Numbered from the stretch's first letter, positions 34,071-42,947 are shown. The stretch: DNA of 64,000 bases from Litorimonas sp046250185 (GCF_046250185.1 NZ_CP176469.1); one strand, 5' to 3'. The notes: a model not told the origin generated them from the letters alone. Program-made: numbers and translations.

Positions 34071-34729
34071 GATTGCTCCAAATTCGCCGATAATGCGGCG
34101 ATAATCGCTGGAAACCCTAGCGCGACCGAGATCAAACTTAAACCCAAAAGGATACGCAATTCTGACGCAGCCCAGCCAAAGTCTGGAAACGCATTCGCCG
34201 CCGCCACCCCGAATATCAGCGTGGGTATAAGCAGTGGCGCGGTCAGCAGGATTGTCAAAAACCCGCCGCTTTGCCGTCCGCATAATAGGGCGGCAGAGAC
34301 TCCCATGTAAAATGTCACCGCAGGCAAGCCAATCAGTAAGCTGAGCATCAGCCCAGCAATCACGCCGCCGCTAACACCGAACATCTGTGCTAGCAGTGGC
34401 ACCATGATGATCAACGGCAGAAGCGTAATGACAGTGAAGCTGACTAATTTTGCCGCAGCCAGTGTCCCCATGCCTGTGCCCGCCAGTTTAAACTGTGCGA
34501 GGGAGCCGTCTTCCATTTCTCCGCGAAAAATTTGCGGCACAGAGAGGAGGGCCGAGAAGATAAATGCGAGCCATGTTAGAGGCACAGCGAGCGTTGATAG
34601 CGTGCTAAGCTGCCCGCCCAGCGCAATGCCGCATAGCGCCAAGAATAGCGCGAAGAAAATTAAGCCTAGCGCCCAATGCCCACCCGCCCGCATGGCGAGC
34701 TTTATGTCGCGTGCAATAATTGCTCTCAT
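34067..34729 (-). CDS. ccmB: Heme exporter membrane subunit CcmB
   Basis: A 220-residue inner-membrane protein with about six hydrophobic segments. It forms the permease partner of the ATPase CcmA; the complex drives holo-CcmE release. The conserved N-terminus is MRAIIARDIKLAMRAGGHW, and the family segment FRGEMEDGSLAQFKLAG is present. It overlaps ccmA and ccmC by four bases each. Confidence 0.95.
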   Translation of the reverse strand: MRAIIARDIKLAMRAGGHWALGLIFFALFLALCGIALGGQLSTLSTLAVPLTWLAFIFSALLSVPQIFRGEMEDGSLAQFKLAGTGMGTLAAAKLVSFTVITLLPLIIMVPLLAQMFGVSGGVIAGLMLSLLIGLPAVTFYMGVSAALLCGRQSGGFLTILLTAPLLIPTLIFGVAAANAFPDFGWAASELRILLGLSLISVALGFPAIIAALSANLEQS

Positions 34730-35385
34730 GACGCGGTCTCTTGGCTATTCAGGGTGATGCGCTGCACTTTGGGGGCAGGAATATTGGCGGGATTATGAGA
34801 TGCAATGAGGGCGATGCCGCCGCGCGCCATATGCGCCGCCACGATATTTGTGACGAGTGTTCGACCTGCTGCGTCGAGCCCTGCCATGGGCTCATCCATA
34901 ATCCAAATGGGACGTTGGTTGATCAGCAGTCGTGCCAGCGCGAGCCGCCGCTGCTGCCCCGCTGAGAGGTGCTGCGTCTGCGTCGTGAGGGCGCCTGATA
35001 ACCCAACATCTATCAGCGCTTGAGTCGGAACAGTCTGCCCTGTCACTATCTTGCCCCAGAACGCAAAATCTTCTGCGAGCGTGAGTCCTGTCTTGGCGTG
35101 GCCTTGGTGAGATTGAAAATCGATGCAGCTTTCCGCGCGGGCGGTTTGCATCGCATGACGCCAAGCGACTTCGCCCTGATCAGGCCGCAGCAGTCCTGCC
35201 GCCAGCCGCAGCAATGTCGTCTTTCCGACGCCATTCTCGCCGGCTACCCAAAGCAAATCCCCATTGCCCACGACGAAGGACAATCCTTCGACGATTGGGC
35301 GATCGCCGAAGTAAACTGCGACATCCGTCAAGCGTAATTGCGTCCCTGAGAATTGCGCCTGAAAATATGTGTGAAAGTCAGCCAT
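34726..35385 (-). CDS. ccmA: Heme exporter ATP-binding protein CcmA
   Basis: The 219-residue ABC ATPase of cytochrome c maturation has Walker A GENGVGKTTLLRL, the signature LSAGQQRRLALARL and Walker B PIWIMDEPMAGLD. It is the first gene of the reverse-strand ccmA-ccmB-ccmC-ccmD-mazG operon. An in-frame ATG marks the start; the region upstream is shared with the divergent ccmE. Confidence 0.96.
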   Translation of the reverse strand: MADFHTYFQAQFSGTQLRLTDVAVYFGDRPIVEGLSFVVGNGDLLWVAGENGVGKTTLLRLAAGLLRPDQGEVAWRHAMQTARAESCIDFQSHQGHAKTGLTLAEDFAFWGKIVTGQTVPTQALIDVGLSGALTTQTQHLSAGQQRRLALARLLINQRPIWIMDEPMAGLDAAGRTLVTNIVAAHMARGGIALIASHNPANIPAPKVQRITLNSQETAS

Positions 35386-35462
35386 AAAACATGGCTATAT
35401 GCCGCGCCATGCGCTCTGTCACCTATGTTTGCGCAGGACATAAACTCAGGTATAAGTCATGT

Positions 35463-35897
35463 ATGGTTATTCAGAAAAAACATAAGCGTATGGCATGGGT
35501 TGTTGGCTGTGCGGCGCTGCTCACCTTAGGGGCTTGGATGGTGGTGTCTGCCTTGTCCCAGAACTCGCTCTTCTTCTATAACGCATCAGACGTCGCGGCA
35601 GAGGGCTTTACGCCAGAATCAGACATATTCCGTGTCGGCGGCATGGTGGTCGAAGGCTCTGTCGTGAAGTCGAAAGGTGTGACGACCACTTTCCAAATTG
35701 CAGACTTTGAGCGCCCCATGGCGCGGCCTCTAACGGTCAGCTATGCGGGCGCTTTACCTGATTTATTTCGCGAAGGAGAAGGCGTCGTCGTCTCTGGTCG
35801 CTTGATCACCCCGACCGAAATTCAAGCTAGCGAAGTCCTCGCAAAGCATGACGAGAACTATCAACCTAAAATCACCTATCAGGATGAACGCAGCTAA
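35463..35897 (+). CDS. ccmE: Periplasmic heme chaperone CcmE
   Basis: The 144-residue membrane-anchored chaperone has one N-terminal transmembrane segment (about 9-31) and an OB-fold domain. The heme-binding motif HDENY supplies His129 (covalent heme attachment) and Tyr133. Start 35463 (MVIQKKHKRMAW) is preferred over 35391 because it gives the usual basic N-terminus. The gene is divergent from ccmABCD. ccmF, ccmG and ccmH, which often follow ccmE, are not in this window. Confidence 0.95.
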   Translation: MVIQKKHKRMAWVVGCAALLTLGAWMVVSALSQNSLFFYNASDVAAEGFTPESDIFRVGGMVVEGSVVKSKGVTTTFQIADFERPMARPLTVSYAGALPDLFREGEGVVVSGRLITPTEIQASEVLAKHDENYQPKITYQDERS

Positions 35898-35917
35898 TTC
35901 TTTGAAGAAGGGGGGGT

Positions 35918-35959
35918 GGCGAACGTCTAGGCCGATGTGGGGCAACCCGTCCGTTCGCC
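35918..35959. repeat. 8-bp inverted repeat after ccmE
   Basis: GGCGAACG (35918-35925) and CGTTCGCC (35952-35959) are perfect complements with a 26-base loop. Within the loop GGG and CCC can form a small inner hairpin. It starts about 20 bases after the ccmE stop, so it may end ccmE transcription, but no T-run follows. Confidence 0.4.
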
Positions 35960-35999
35960 TGTCCATCGTAAAGATAGGACTTGCCCCTATTCTCACACT

Positions 36000-36029
36000 T
36001 CACTGTGTTTGTGGAGTGTTTCACAGTGA
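36000..36029. promoter_or_regulatory. 8-bp inverted repeat, possible operator upstream of crtY
   Basis: TCACTGTG (36000-36007) and CACAGTGA (36022-36029) are perfect complements separated by 14 bases, just before the AT-rich region upstream of the carotenoid genes. The dyad could bind a dimeric regulator or form a hairpin. No regulator family can be assigned. Confidence 0.3.
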
Positions 36030-36244
36030 TAAATTCGTCCTTAATGTTAGTAAGTTCAGTTATTAATGTTGATTTTTCAATGTATTACAACCCTTACTGG
36101 TAAATTTATCAATAAACTTTGAGGGACAGTCATAAATTACAAGAGTTAGGCTGGTGACACGAAAATGCCTATTGCCGATTCGTCGCGTTTAGTCTGACGC
36201 TCTCTGAATTGCATGGTTCGGCAAAACAGGCTAGGCGAGCGACG

Positions 36245-37429
36245 ATGCACGAAAAACCAGCAGATATGATCATTGTCGGGGCAGGGCTGTCGGGCCTGCT
36301 GACGGCGTGGCGATGCCTCGATGTGAACCCCGAATTGTGCGTCATGGTGATTGAGGCCAGCGACCACATTGCAGGCGATCATACATGGTCATTCAATCTG
36401 ACCGATGTGGCGGAAGAGTTGCGCGATTGGATACAACCTTTCATCGCCTATCAATGGGATCGCTATGATGTGAAATTTCCTAAGCGGGAACGGACGCTGG
36501 AGATACCCTATTGCACGGGGAATTCCGACACACTGCGAGCCTGTGTTCAGCCACATATAGAGAGTGGCCGCTTGCGGTTAATGTTGAATACGCAAGTTAG
36601 CGAGCTAACGTCGGAGTCTGTGACGCTGAAAAATGACGAAGTTTTGGAGGCTGCCTGCGTATTGGACGCGCGGGGGTTTGAGCCGCGGGGTGACGAGATT
36701 CCTGGTTGGCAAAAATTTGTGGGTCGCGTGATAAAAACAGAAAAACCGCATGGGCTCCACCATCCTGTTATAATGGACGCGACCGTAGAACAGATCGACG
36801 GGTATCGCTTTCTTTATCTCTTGCCGTTTTCTGACACTGAATTATTGGTTGAAGACACTTATTTTTCTGACACGTCCAACCTATCGGAAAACGAGATTTC
36901 AGCGCGTATTGACGATTACATAAAAGACAAGGGTTGGAGTGACCACAAAGTCTTGCGCACTGAAAAAGGTGTTCTCCCTATGATGATGGCGACAGATAGA
37001 GATGATGATAGCTCTAAGATCGGGCTTGCGGGAGGGTTTGCCGTCGCGGCTACGGGCTTTACTGTTCCGTGTGCAGTTGAGATCGCCAATAAAGTCGCCC
37101 AAACGATTAGGTCAGAGGGCATAATCGCATTGAATGTATATGTGCCAAAATTGCGAAGCGAACACATTGCGCGTGAGCGTTACCCGCGCCTGCTAAATCG
37201 TATGTTTTTTCGCGCTGCTGAACCCCAAAAACGGTTCATTATATTGCAGCGCTTTTACGGTTTTAAAGAGGGACTCATAAAACGGTTTTATCGCAATGGC
37301 CTCACTCGCCGCGACAAAGCGCGCATCTTAATCGGAAAGCCGCCCGTGCCCGTATCAAAAGCACTCTATAATTTCAGCGAAAAAGCCTTTATCAAACGCG
37401 AACGCGCAGCACGGAAACAGAATCAATGA
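36245..37429 (+). CDS. crtY: Lycopene beta-cyclase CrtY
   Basis: This flavoprotein cyclises both ends of lycopene to give beta-carotene. The 394-residue protein has an N-terminal dinucleotide-binding motif (IIVGAGLSGLLTAWRCLD), the family segment SDHIAGDHTWSFN, LDARGFEPR, and LPFSDTELLVEDTYFSD. The C-terminal part has GGFAVAATGFTVPCA. Start 36245 (MHEKPADMIIVGAG) is preferred; an in-frame ATG 12 codons upstream is possible. Its TGA overlaps the crtI ATG. It is the first gene of crtY-crtI-DUF1993-crtB. Confidence 0.93.
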   Translation: MHEKPADMIIVGAGLSGLLTAWRCLDVNPELCVMVIEASDHIAGDHTWSFNLTDVAEELRDWIQPFIAYQWDRYDVKFPKRERTLEIPYCTGNSDTLRACVQPHIESGRLRLMLNTQVSELTSESVTLKNDEVLEAACVLDARGFEPRGDEIPGWQKFVGRVIKTEKPHGLHHPVIMDATVEQIDGYRFLYLLPFSDTELLVEDTYFSDTSNLSENEISARIDDYIKDKGWSDHKVLRTEKGVLPMMMATDRDDDSSKIGLAGGFAVAATGFTVPCAVEIANKVAQTIRSEGIIALNVYVPKLRSEHIARERYPRLLNRMFFRAAEPQKRFIILQRFYGFKEGLIKRFYRNGLTRRDKARILIGKPPVPVSKALYNFSEKAFIKRERAARKQNQ

Positions 37430-39000
37430 ACGTCCAACTCGACCCGACCTCTATGAAAAAATCTGGCGAGAAGCCGACAGCCATCGTCATTGGCGCAGGG
37501 TTTGGCGGTATTGCGCTCGCTATCCGTTTGCAAACCATGGGCTTTCAAACCACCCTTGTAGACAATCGCGACAAGCCAGGTGGCCGTGCTTATGTCTACG
37601 AGGAAGATGGGTATAAATTTGATGGCGGGCCGACGGTGATTACGGATCCGAATTGTTTGCGGGAGCTGTTTGAAATTTCGGGCCGCAACATGGACGACTA
37701 CGTCACCCTGCTGCCTGTTGATCCGTTTTACCGCCTACAATGGGAAGACGGCGATACGTTTGATTACAATAATGACGACGCATATCTGGAGCAACAAATC
37801 CGCGAGCGCAACCCTGACGACGTCGCGGGCTACCACAAGTTCTTGAATTATTCCAAAGAGTTATACCGAGAAGGTTATGAGAAACTTGGCACAACAGCAT
37901 TTCTCAAAATGCGCCAAATGTTCGCCGCTGCGCCGCAGCTTGTGCGCCTACGGGCGGATCGTTCCGTCTATTCTATGGTCAGCAAGTTCGTTAAAAATGA
38001 GCGCGTGCGGCAGCTGCTATCTTTCCAATCGCTACTCGTCGGCGGCAACCCGTTTAAGACCAGTTCAATCTACGCCCTGATTCATGCGCTGGAACGCCGC
38101 GACGGTGTTTGGTTTGCTAAGGGCGGCACAGGCGCGCTGGTCCAAGGCTGCATCCAGCTCTTCGAAGATCTTGGCGGCGAGCTGCGGCTCGACACGGAAA
38201 TCACAGATATTCAAACAGAGGGCGACCGCGTCGTCGGTGTGACCGCTGCCGATGGCTGGTCCGCCACGGCTGACCTGATCAGCTCTAATGCGGACGTCGT
38301 CCATACCTATAGCCAACTTCTGCGCAAACATTCGCGAGGACAGAAATACGGCAAAGCGCTGAAACGGAAGTCACATTCCATGTCGCTCTTCGTGATTTAT
38401 TTCGGCCTGAAGACCGAACATCCAAACCTAAAACATCACATAATCTTGCTGGGTAACCGCTATAAAGACCTGATTGCGGAGATTTTTGGCAAGGGGCGCA
38501 AACTGCCTGATGATTTCTCGCTCTATCTCCACGCGCCGTGCGTGACCGATAAGTCCATGGCGCCGAAGGGGTGTAGTTCTTATTACGTGCTATCGCCCGT
38601 GCCGCATCTGGGCCATGCAGACGTGGACTGGGACGAAGTTGGCCCGAAATATACGCAGAAGATTTTGGACTATATCGAGACACACGCCATCCCGAACCTG
38701 AACCGTGATCTGACCGTCGTTAAAACGCTTACGCCATTCGGTTTCCGCGACGAAATGAACAGCCATTTGGGCAGTGCGTTTTCCGTTGAGCCGATCCTCA
38801 CGCAATCCGCGTGGTTCCGCCCGCACAATCGCGATGACGTCATCGACAACCTTTATATCACAGGTGCTGGAACTCATCCGGGGGCGGGTGTGCCGGGCGT
38901 TGTAGGTGCTGCTAAAGCGACAGCGGGCGTGATCGAGGGTGACTTCGACGGACAGCTCTCTGCCTATAAAGCCGCCTCTGGCTGGCCGTCCAACCAATAG
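37426..39000 (+). CDS. crtI: Phytoene desaturase CrtI
   Basis: A 524-residue FAD-dependent desaturase that converts phytoene to lycopene by four desaturations. It has the N-terminal motif VIGAGFGGIALAIRLQTMGF, the conserved DNRDKPGGRAYVYEEDGY and FDGGPTVIT. The C-terminal bacterial-type phytoene dehydrogenase signature is LYITGAGTHPGAGVPGVVGA. The start overlaps crtY by four bases. A nearby unknown gene and crtB follow. Confidence 0.97.
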   Translation: MNVQLDPTSMKKSGEKPTAIVIGAGFGGIALAIRLQTMGFQTTLVDNRDKPGGRAYVYEEDGYKFDGGPTVITDPNCLRELFEISGRNMDDYVTLLPVDPFYRLQWEDGDTFDYNNDDAYLEQQIRERNPDDVAGYHKFLNYSKELYREGYEKLGTTAFLKMRQMFAAAPQLVRLRADRSVYSMVSKFVKNERVRQLLSFQSLLVGGNPFKTSSIYALIHALERRDGVWFAKGGTGALVQGCIQLFEDLGGELRLDTEITDIQTEGDRVVGVTAADGWSATADLISSNADVVHTYSQLLRKHSRGQKYGKALKRKSHSMSLFVIYFGLKTEHPNLKHHIILLGNRYKDLIAEIFGKGRKLPDDFSLYLHAPCVTDKSMAPKGCSSYYVLSPVPHLGHADVDWDEVGPKYTQKILDYIETHAIPNLNRDLTVVKTLTPFGFRDEMNSHLGSAFSVEPILTQSAWFRPHNRDDVIDNLYITGAGTHPGAGVPGVVGAAKATAGVIEGDFDGQLSAYKAASGWPSNQ

Positions 39001-39009
39001 GAAAACACC

Positions 39010-39522
39010 ATGTCTACGCTCTCTATGCATAATGCCGCGCAAGCTTTGCCGCGCTTGCTCGATAATCTCGCGCATATCCTTCGCCGCGCCGAAGCAAACG
39101 CAGAGGAGCGAGGGATTGAACCGTCAGTTTTCCTCAATGCCCGCCTTGCGCCCGATATGTGGCCATTAGCGAAACAAGTACAGTCTGTGGCGGAATTTGC
39201 TAAATCTGCACCTTACCGCATCGCTGGCCTCGACGCACCGAGTTATGAAGGCAGCCCCGCGAGCTTTGCGGAATGTTATGCCGTTATCGAGCGCGCCAAA
39301 GCAGACTTCGCCAAAGTCACGCGCACGCAGTTGGACGGGACAGAAGATCGTGAATTTTCATTCAAAGCTGGTCCGAACGAGATGGAATTCACGGGCATAA
39401 GTTACCTCTCTGGCTTCGTGATTCCAAACATGCACTTTCACCTCACGACGGTTTATAACATCCTACGCCTCAATGGCGTGCCGCTCGGCAAGCTCGATTA
39501 TTTCGGAAAAAGCGCCAGCTAA
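39010..39522 (+). CDS. DUF1993 (DinB-like) protein inside the carotenoid operon
   Basis: A 170-residue soluble helical protein of the DUF1993 family, in the DinB/YfiT-like four-helix superfamily. Recognisable features are the N-terminal HNAAQALPRLLDNLAHILRR helix, FLNARLAPDMWPLAKQVQSV, and the late FVIPNMHFHLTTVYNILRL with His residues that could bind a metal. Function is unknown. It sits 9 bases after crtI and 3 bases before crtB, so it is surely co-transcribed with carotenoid genes. A role in the pathway is possible but unproven. Confidence 0.88.
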   Translation: MSTLSMHNAAQALPRLLDNLAHILRRAEANAEERGIEPSVFLNARLAPDMWPLAKQVQSVAEFAKSAPYRIAGLDAPSYEGSPASFAECYAVIERAKADFAKVTRTQLDGTEDREFSFKAGPNEMEFTGISYLSGFVIPNMHFHLTTVYNILRLNGVPLGKLDYFGKSAS

Positions 39523-39525
39523 GTC

Positions 39526-40449
39526 ATGGACGCTGTCACTGCGCATGGTCACGAGAGTATAGCTAAAGGCAGTAAGTCTTTCGCGCTAGCCAGCCGTGTC
39601 CTGCCGCCCGCTTTGCGTGACGACGCCTCTATGCTTTATGCTTGGTGCCGTTATTGCGATGATGTGATTGACGGCCAAGATATGGGCCACGGACAGATCG
39701 CCGATTACAAGATCGGACAGAGTGAGCGCCTCTCAAAACTTCGCACAGTTACCACAGACGCCTTGGCAGGAAAGCCGACAGACAATCCCGTTTTCGCAGG
39801 GCTCGCACGGGTTGTCAAAACGCACAATATTGACCATCGTCACCCCTTCGACCTGCTCAAAGGGTTTGAGATGGATACCGAAGATCGTGTTTACGAAACT
39901 GTTGATGATATCCTCGATTATTCCTACCATGTCGCAGGCGTCGTTGGCGTGATGATGGCAAATATCATGGGCGTGCGAGATGCAGCAACGCTAGACCGTG
40001 CGAGTGATTTGGGCCTCGCCTTTCAGCTTACGAATATCGCGCGGGACGTGATAGATGACGCCAAGGCGGACCGCGTATTTGTGCCAAAGGATTTGCTGCG
40101 CGCTGCGGGAGCGCCGACCCAGGCCGATGCTATGCTCAACCCTGCCGCGTGGCCCGCGCTTCACGCTGCAGCCTGCGCCCAACTCGATATTGCCGAGCAA
40201 TATTACGCGAGCGCGAAAGTTGGGATCAAAGAGTTAGACTTCCGCTGCGCTTGGGCGATTTCCGCCGCGCTGAAAGTCTATCGCGAAATCGGCCAAAGGC
40301 TCCGCGACGCTGGCCCGCAAGGCTGGGAAGGGCGCATAAGTGCGAGTAAAAATCGGAAGATCGTCTTAGCGCTCAGCGCAGTCGGCCCAGCTACGATGCG
40401 GAAGACTGTAGGCGTGACGCCGAGGGCTGGGTTTTATGAGCGGCCTTAG
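39526..40449 (+). CDS. crtB: Phytoene synthase CrtB
   Basis: A 307-residue squalene/phytoene synthase that joins two geranylgeranyl diphosphates to make phytoene. The two Asp-rich motifs are present: YCDDVIDG near residue 46 and NIARDVIDDAKADRVFVPKD near 170-190. The N-terminal KGSKSFALASRVLPPALRDD is typical. It ends the crtY-crtI-DUF1993-crtB operon. crtE, crtZ and crtW are not in the window, so the GGPP supply and any hydroxylation or ketolation must come from elsewhere. Confidence 0.97.
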   Translation: MDAVTAHGHESIAKGSKSFALASRVLPPALRDDASMLYAWCRYCDDVIDGQDMGHGQIADYKIGQSERLSKLRTVTTDALAGKPTDNPVFAGLARVVKTHNIDHRHPFDLLKGFEMDTEDRVYETVDDILDYSYHVAGVVGVMMANIMGVRDAATLDRASDLGLAFQLTNIARDVIDDAKADRVFVPKDLLRAAGAPTQADAMLNPAAWPALHAAACAQLDIAEQYYASAKVGIKELDFRCAWAISAALKVYREIGQRLRDAGPQGWEGRISASKNRKIVLALSAVGPATMRKTVGVTPRAGFYERP

Positions 40450-40464
40450 AAAAATCTGGTACGT

Positions 40465-40487
40465 GCAACCGCATTAGTGTTGCTTTT
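40465..40487 (+). terminator. Weak hairpin plus T-run after crtB
   Basis: GCAAC (40465-40469) pairs with GTTGC (40479-40483), followed by TTTT. The stem is only five pairs, but the position just after crtB and before convergent accC fits a terminator. Confidence 0.35.
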
Positions 40488-40557
40488 GTCTATTGCTAAG
40501 GCGGAATAAAGATCCTCGGCACAGGCTAAGGATGGCGTAATTGGCGGGCGCAGATAG

Positions 40558-41916
40558 CTACTCCTGCTTCTCCAGCCATTTCTCCAGCCAGTGGATATTA
40601 TACTCGCCCGCTTGGAATTCGGGGTCGTCTAGGAGGGCTTCGTGGAGGGGTTTTGTGGTCTCGATGCCTGTGATCACCATCTCGCCAAGCGCGCGGCGGA
40701 GGCGCAGGATGGCGCCTTCGCGGGTATTGCCCCACACAATGAGCTTCCCGATCAAGCTGTCGTAATATGGCGGCACAGAATAGCCAGAATATAGCGCGGA
40801 ATCGAGGCGGGTGTTCATGCCGCCAGGCGCGTGAAAGTCGATCACTTTGCCAGGGCTTGGGGCGAAGGTTTTCGGATTTTCAGCATTGATCCGACACTCA
40901 ATCGCGTGGCCAGAGAAGCGGATGTCTTCTTGCGTGTAGTTGAGTGGCAGGCCAGCTGCGACCCGAATTTGTTCGCGGACGAGGTCGATGCCTGTGATCT
41001 CTTCGGTCACAGGGTGTTCGACTTGCAAACGGGTATTCATTTCGATGAAGAAAAACTCGCCGTTCTCGTAAAGAAATTCGATTGTGCCCGCACCGCGATA
41101 GCCAATTTTCTTGACGGCATTGGCGACGATCATTCCGATGTCGTGACGTTCCGCTTCGGTCAGGGTTGGGGACGGGGCTTCTTCGAGGACTTTTTGGTTG
41201 CGGCGTTGGAGAGAGCAATCGCGTTCACCAAGGTGGACGACATTGCCGTGCGTATCGGCGAGGACTTGGATTTCGATGTGACGCCCGCCCGTGAGGTAAC
41301 GCTCGAGGTAAACCGCGCCGTCACCGAAAGCGGCAATCGCTTCTTGTTGTGCAGCAGCCAGAGCGGCTTCGAGCTTGTCAGGCGTTTCGGCAAGACGCAT
41401 GCCGCGTCCACCGCCACCAGCGGCGGCTTTGACGAGGAGCGGAAAGCCGACTTTCTTGGCGACCTCTTTGGCTTCAGCGAAGCTTTCGACGCCGCCATCC
41501 GACCCTGGCACAACGGGGATACCCGCTGCCATAACGGTTTCCTTGGCCGTGATCTTGTCGCCCATAATGCGAATATGTTCAGCCGTTGGTCCGATAAAAG
41601 CCATGCCGTGCGCTTCGACGATCTCGGCGAATTTCGCGTTCTCAGACAGGAAGCCATAGCCAGGATGGACCGCGTCTGCATTGGTGATCTCGCACGCGCT
41701 GATGATGGCGGGGATATTGAGATAGCTGTCGGTCGCGCTGTTCGGGCCGATACAGACGGACTCGTCGGCAAGGCGCACATGCATGGCGTGACGGTCAGCT
41801 TCGGAGTAAACGGCAACCGTCGATATGCCCATTTCTTTGCAGGCGCGGTGAATACGCAGCGCAATTTCGCCGCGATTGGCGATCAGGACTTTCTTGAAAG
41901 GGAGCGGTGTTTTCAT
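40558..41916 (-). CDS. accC: Acetyl-CoA carboxylase biotin carboxylase subunit
   Basis: A 452-residue ATP-grasp enzyme that carboxylates the biotin on AccB in the first step of fatty acid synthesis. It has KKVLIANRGEIALRI at the N-terminus, the ATP-binding glycine loop VKAAAGGGGRGMR and the carboxylation-site EMNTRLQVEHPVTEEITG. The long open frame on the opposite strand over this gene is a shadow. It follows accB by three bases on the reverse strand. Confidence 0.98.
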   Translation of the reverse strand: MKTPLPFKKVLIANRGEIALRIHRACKEMGISTVAVYSEADRHAMHVRLADESVCIGPNSATDSYLNIPAIISACEITNADAVHPGYGFLSENAKFAEIVEAHGMAFIGPTAEHIRIMGDKITAKETVMAAGIPVVPGSDGGVESFAEAKEVAKKVGFPLLVKAAAGGGGRGMRLAETPDKLEAALAAAQQEAIAAFGDGAVYLERYLTGGRHIEIQVLADTHGNVVHLGERDCSLQRRNQKVLEEAPSPTLTEAERHDIGMIVANAVKKIGYRGAGTIEFLYENGEFFFIEMNTRLQVEHPVTEEITGIDLVREQIRVAAGLPLNYTQEDIRFSGHAIECRINAENPKTFAPSPGKVIDFHAPGGMNTRLDSALYSGYSVPPYYDSLIGKLIVWGNTREGAILRLRRALGEMVITGIETTKPLHEALLDDPEFQAGEYNIHWLEKWLEKQE

Positions 41917-41919
41917 GAT

Positions 41920-42402
41920 TTAAGCGATGACGAACAGAGCTTCGCCAAATTCGACGGGCTGGGCGTCTTGCACCATAACGGCTTCGACGATTCCTGACTT
42001 CGGCGCCGTGATCGGGTTAAAGGTCTTCATGGCTTCGACAAGGATGATTGTGTCGCCTTCTTTCACCTTATCGCCGACTTTGACGAAGGCGTCCGCATCG
42101 GGGGAAGGACGAACATAGGCCGTGCCAACCATCGGCGATTTCACAGCGTTGGGATTGTCAGTAGGGGCCGCGCTAGGAGCAGGTGCTGCACTGGTGACAG
42201 GAGCGGCAGCAGGAGCGGGTGCCGCAACTGGCGTGGGAGGTGCCGTCATTTGAACCATCTGTCCGCCGCCTTTGGAGACACGGATTTTCAGGTCGCCCTT
42301 CTTCATTTCGATTTCGGTTAGGTCAGTATCGTTCAATATATCGGCGAGTTCGCGTACGAGTTTAGTGTCGTTTGTACCGGCGGGTTTCGCTTTGCTCGTC
42401 AT
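41920..42402 (-). CDS. accB: Biotin carboxyl carrier protein of acetyl-CoA carboxylase
   Basis: The 160-residue carrier has an N-terminal helical segment, a Pro/Ala-rich linker (about 60-85, VAAPAPAAAPVTSAAPAPS) and a C-terminal biotinyl domain (about 88-160). The biotinylated lysine is in VEAMKTFNPI; AMK is kept while the more usual EAMKLMN is changed after the lysine. It is the middle gene of aroQ-accB-accC, a common alphaproteobacterial operon. Confidence 0.97.
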   Translation of the reverse strand: MTSKAKPAGTNDTKLVRELADILNDTDLTEIEMKKGDLKIRVSKGGGQMVQMTAPPTPVAAPAPAAAPVTSAAPAPSAAPTDNPNAVKSPMVGTAYVRPSPDADAFVKVGDKVKEGDTIILVEAMKTFNPITAPKSGIVEAVMVQDAQPVEFGEALFVIA

Positions 42403-42432
42403 AATATTCTCTCTGTGTGGCGAGTCGGGAAA

Positions 42433-42873
42433 TTAAGGCTTTAGCAGATTTATCACGGCTTGCAGCCCTAATTGATAAGAATTTGCGCCAAATCCACTAA
42501 TTGTCCCCATAACAGCTTGTCCGACATAAGATGTCTGGCGAAAACTCTCGCGCTTGGCGGGCTGCGAAAGGTGGATTTCAACAGCCGGAATGTCGAGAGT
42601 TTTTAGCGCATCATGGATGGCAACAGAAGTATGCGTGTAAGCGGCGGGGTTGATGATCAGGGCGGAGGCTTTGGCCCGCGCCTCTTGGATCATATCGACT
42701 AACTCGCCCTCAATATTACTCTGGCGAAACTCAATCGCGAAGCCCGCCGTTTTCGCTGTTGCCACACATGCAGCTTTTATATCGGCGAGCGTGTCGGCAC
42801 CGTAGATTTCTGGCTCCCGCGTGCCCAGTAAATTTAAATTCGGGCCATTGAGTATATAAATGGGTTTAGTCAT
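42433..42873 (-). CDS. aroQ: 3-Dehydroquinate dehydratase, type II
   Basis: The 146-residue dodecameric enzyme dehydrates 3-dehydroquinate in the shikimate pathway. It shows the family start IYILNGPNLNLLGTREPEIY with the catalytic Tyr, FRQSNIEGELVDMI, INPAAYTHTSVAIHDAL with the conserved His, and EIHLSQPAKRESFR. The start MTKPIYI at 42873 is chosen as the conserved beginning; an ATG at 42936 is too far upstream. It is the first gene of the aroQ-accB-accC operon. Confidence 0.96.
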   Translation of the reverse strand: MTKPIYILNGPNLNLLGTREPEIYGADTLADIKAACVATAKTAGFAIEFRQSNIEGELVDMIQEARAKASALIINPAAYTHTSVAIHDALKTLDIPAVEIHLSQPAKRESFRQTSYVGQAVMGTISGFGANSYQLGLQAVINLLKP

Positions 42874-42947
42874 TGAATCCCTCGTTTTGACTATGGTAAC
42901 GAGCGAGCGAACGGGCGACAAGCCCTGAAATATCATGGATAACGATC

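Larger units (their letters stand above)
35898..36244. other. Gene-free stretch between ccmE and crtY (about 350 bases)
   Basis: No convincing gene lies here. The first part holds two inverted repeats (annotated separately). Bases about 36030-36140 are strongly AT-rich and a likely site for the promoter of the carotenoid operon. I could not pick a single confident -35/-10 pair. Confidence 0.6.

Noticed and set aside
40831..41997. Open frame of 388 codons on the forward strand over accC/accB
   Set aside because: It is antisense to the clearly conserved biotin carboxylase gene. Codon-bias patterns in this genome often leave the opposite strand open, and the translation has no recognisable motif.
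42874..42947. Possible TPP riboswitch before thiS
   Set aside because: The gap to aroQ is only 74 bases, shorter than a full TPP riboswitch. The CTGAGA and later conserved blocks are not present; only a vague GGATAA similarity was seen.
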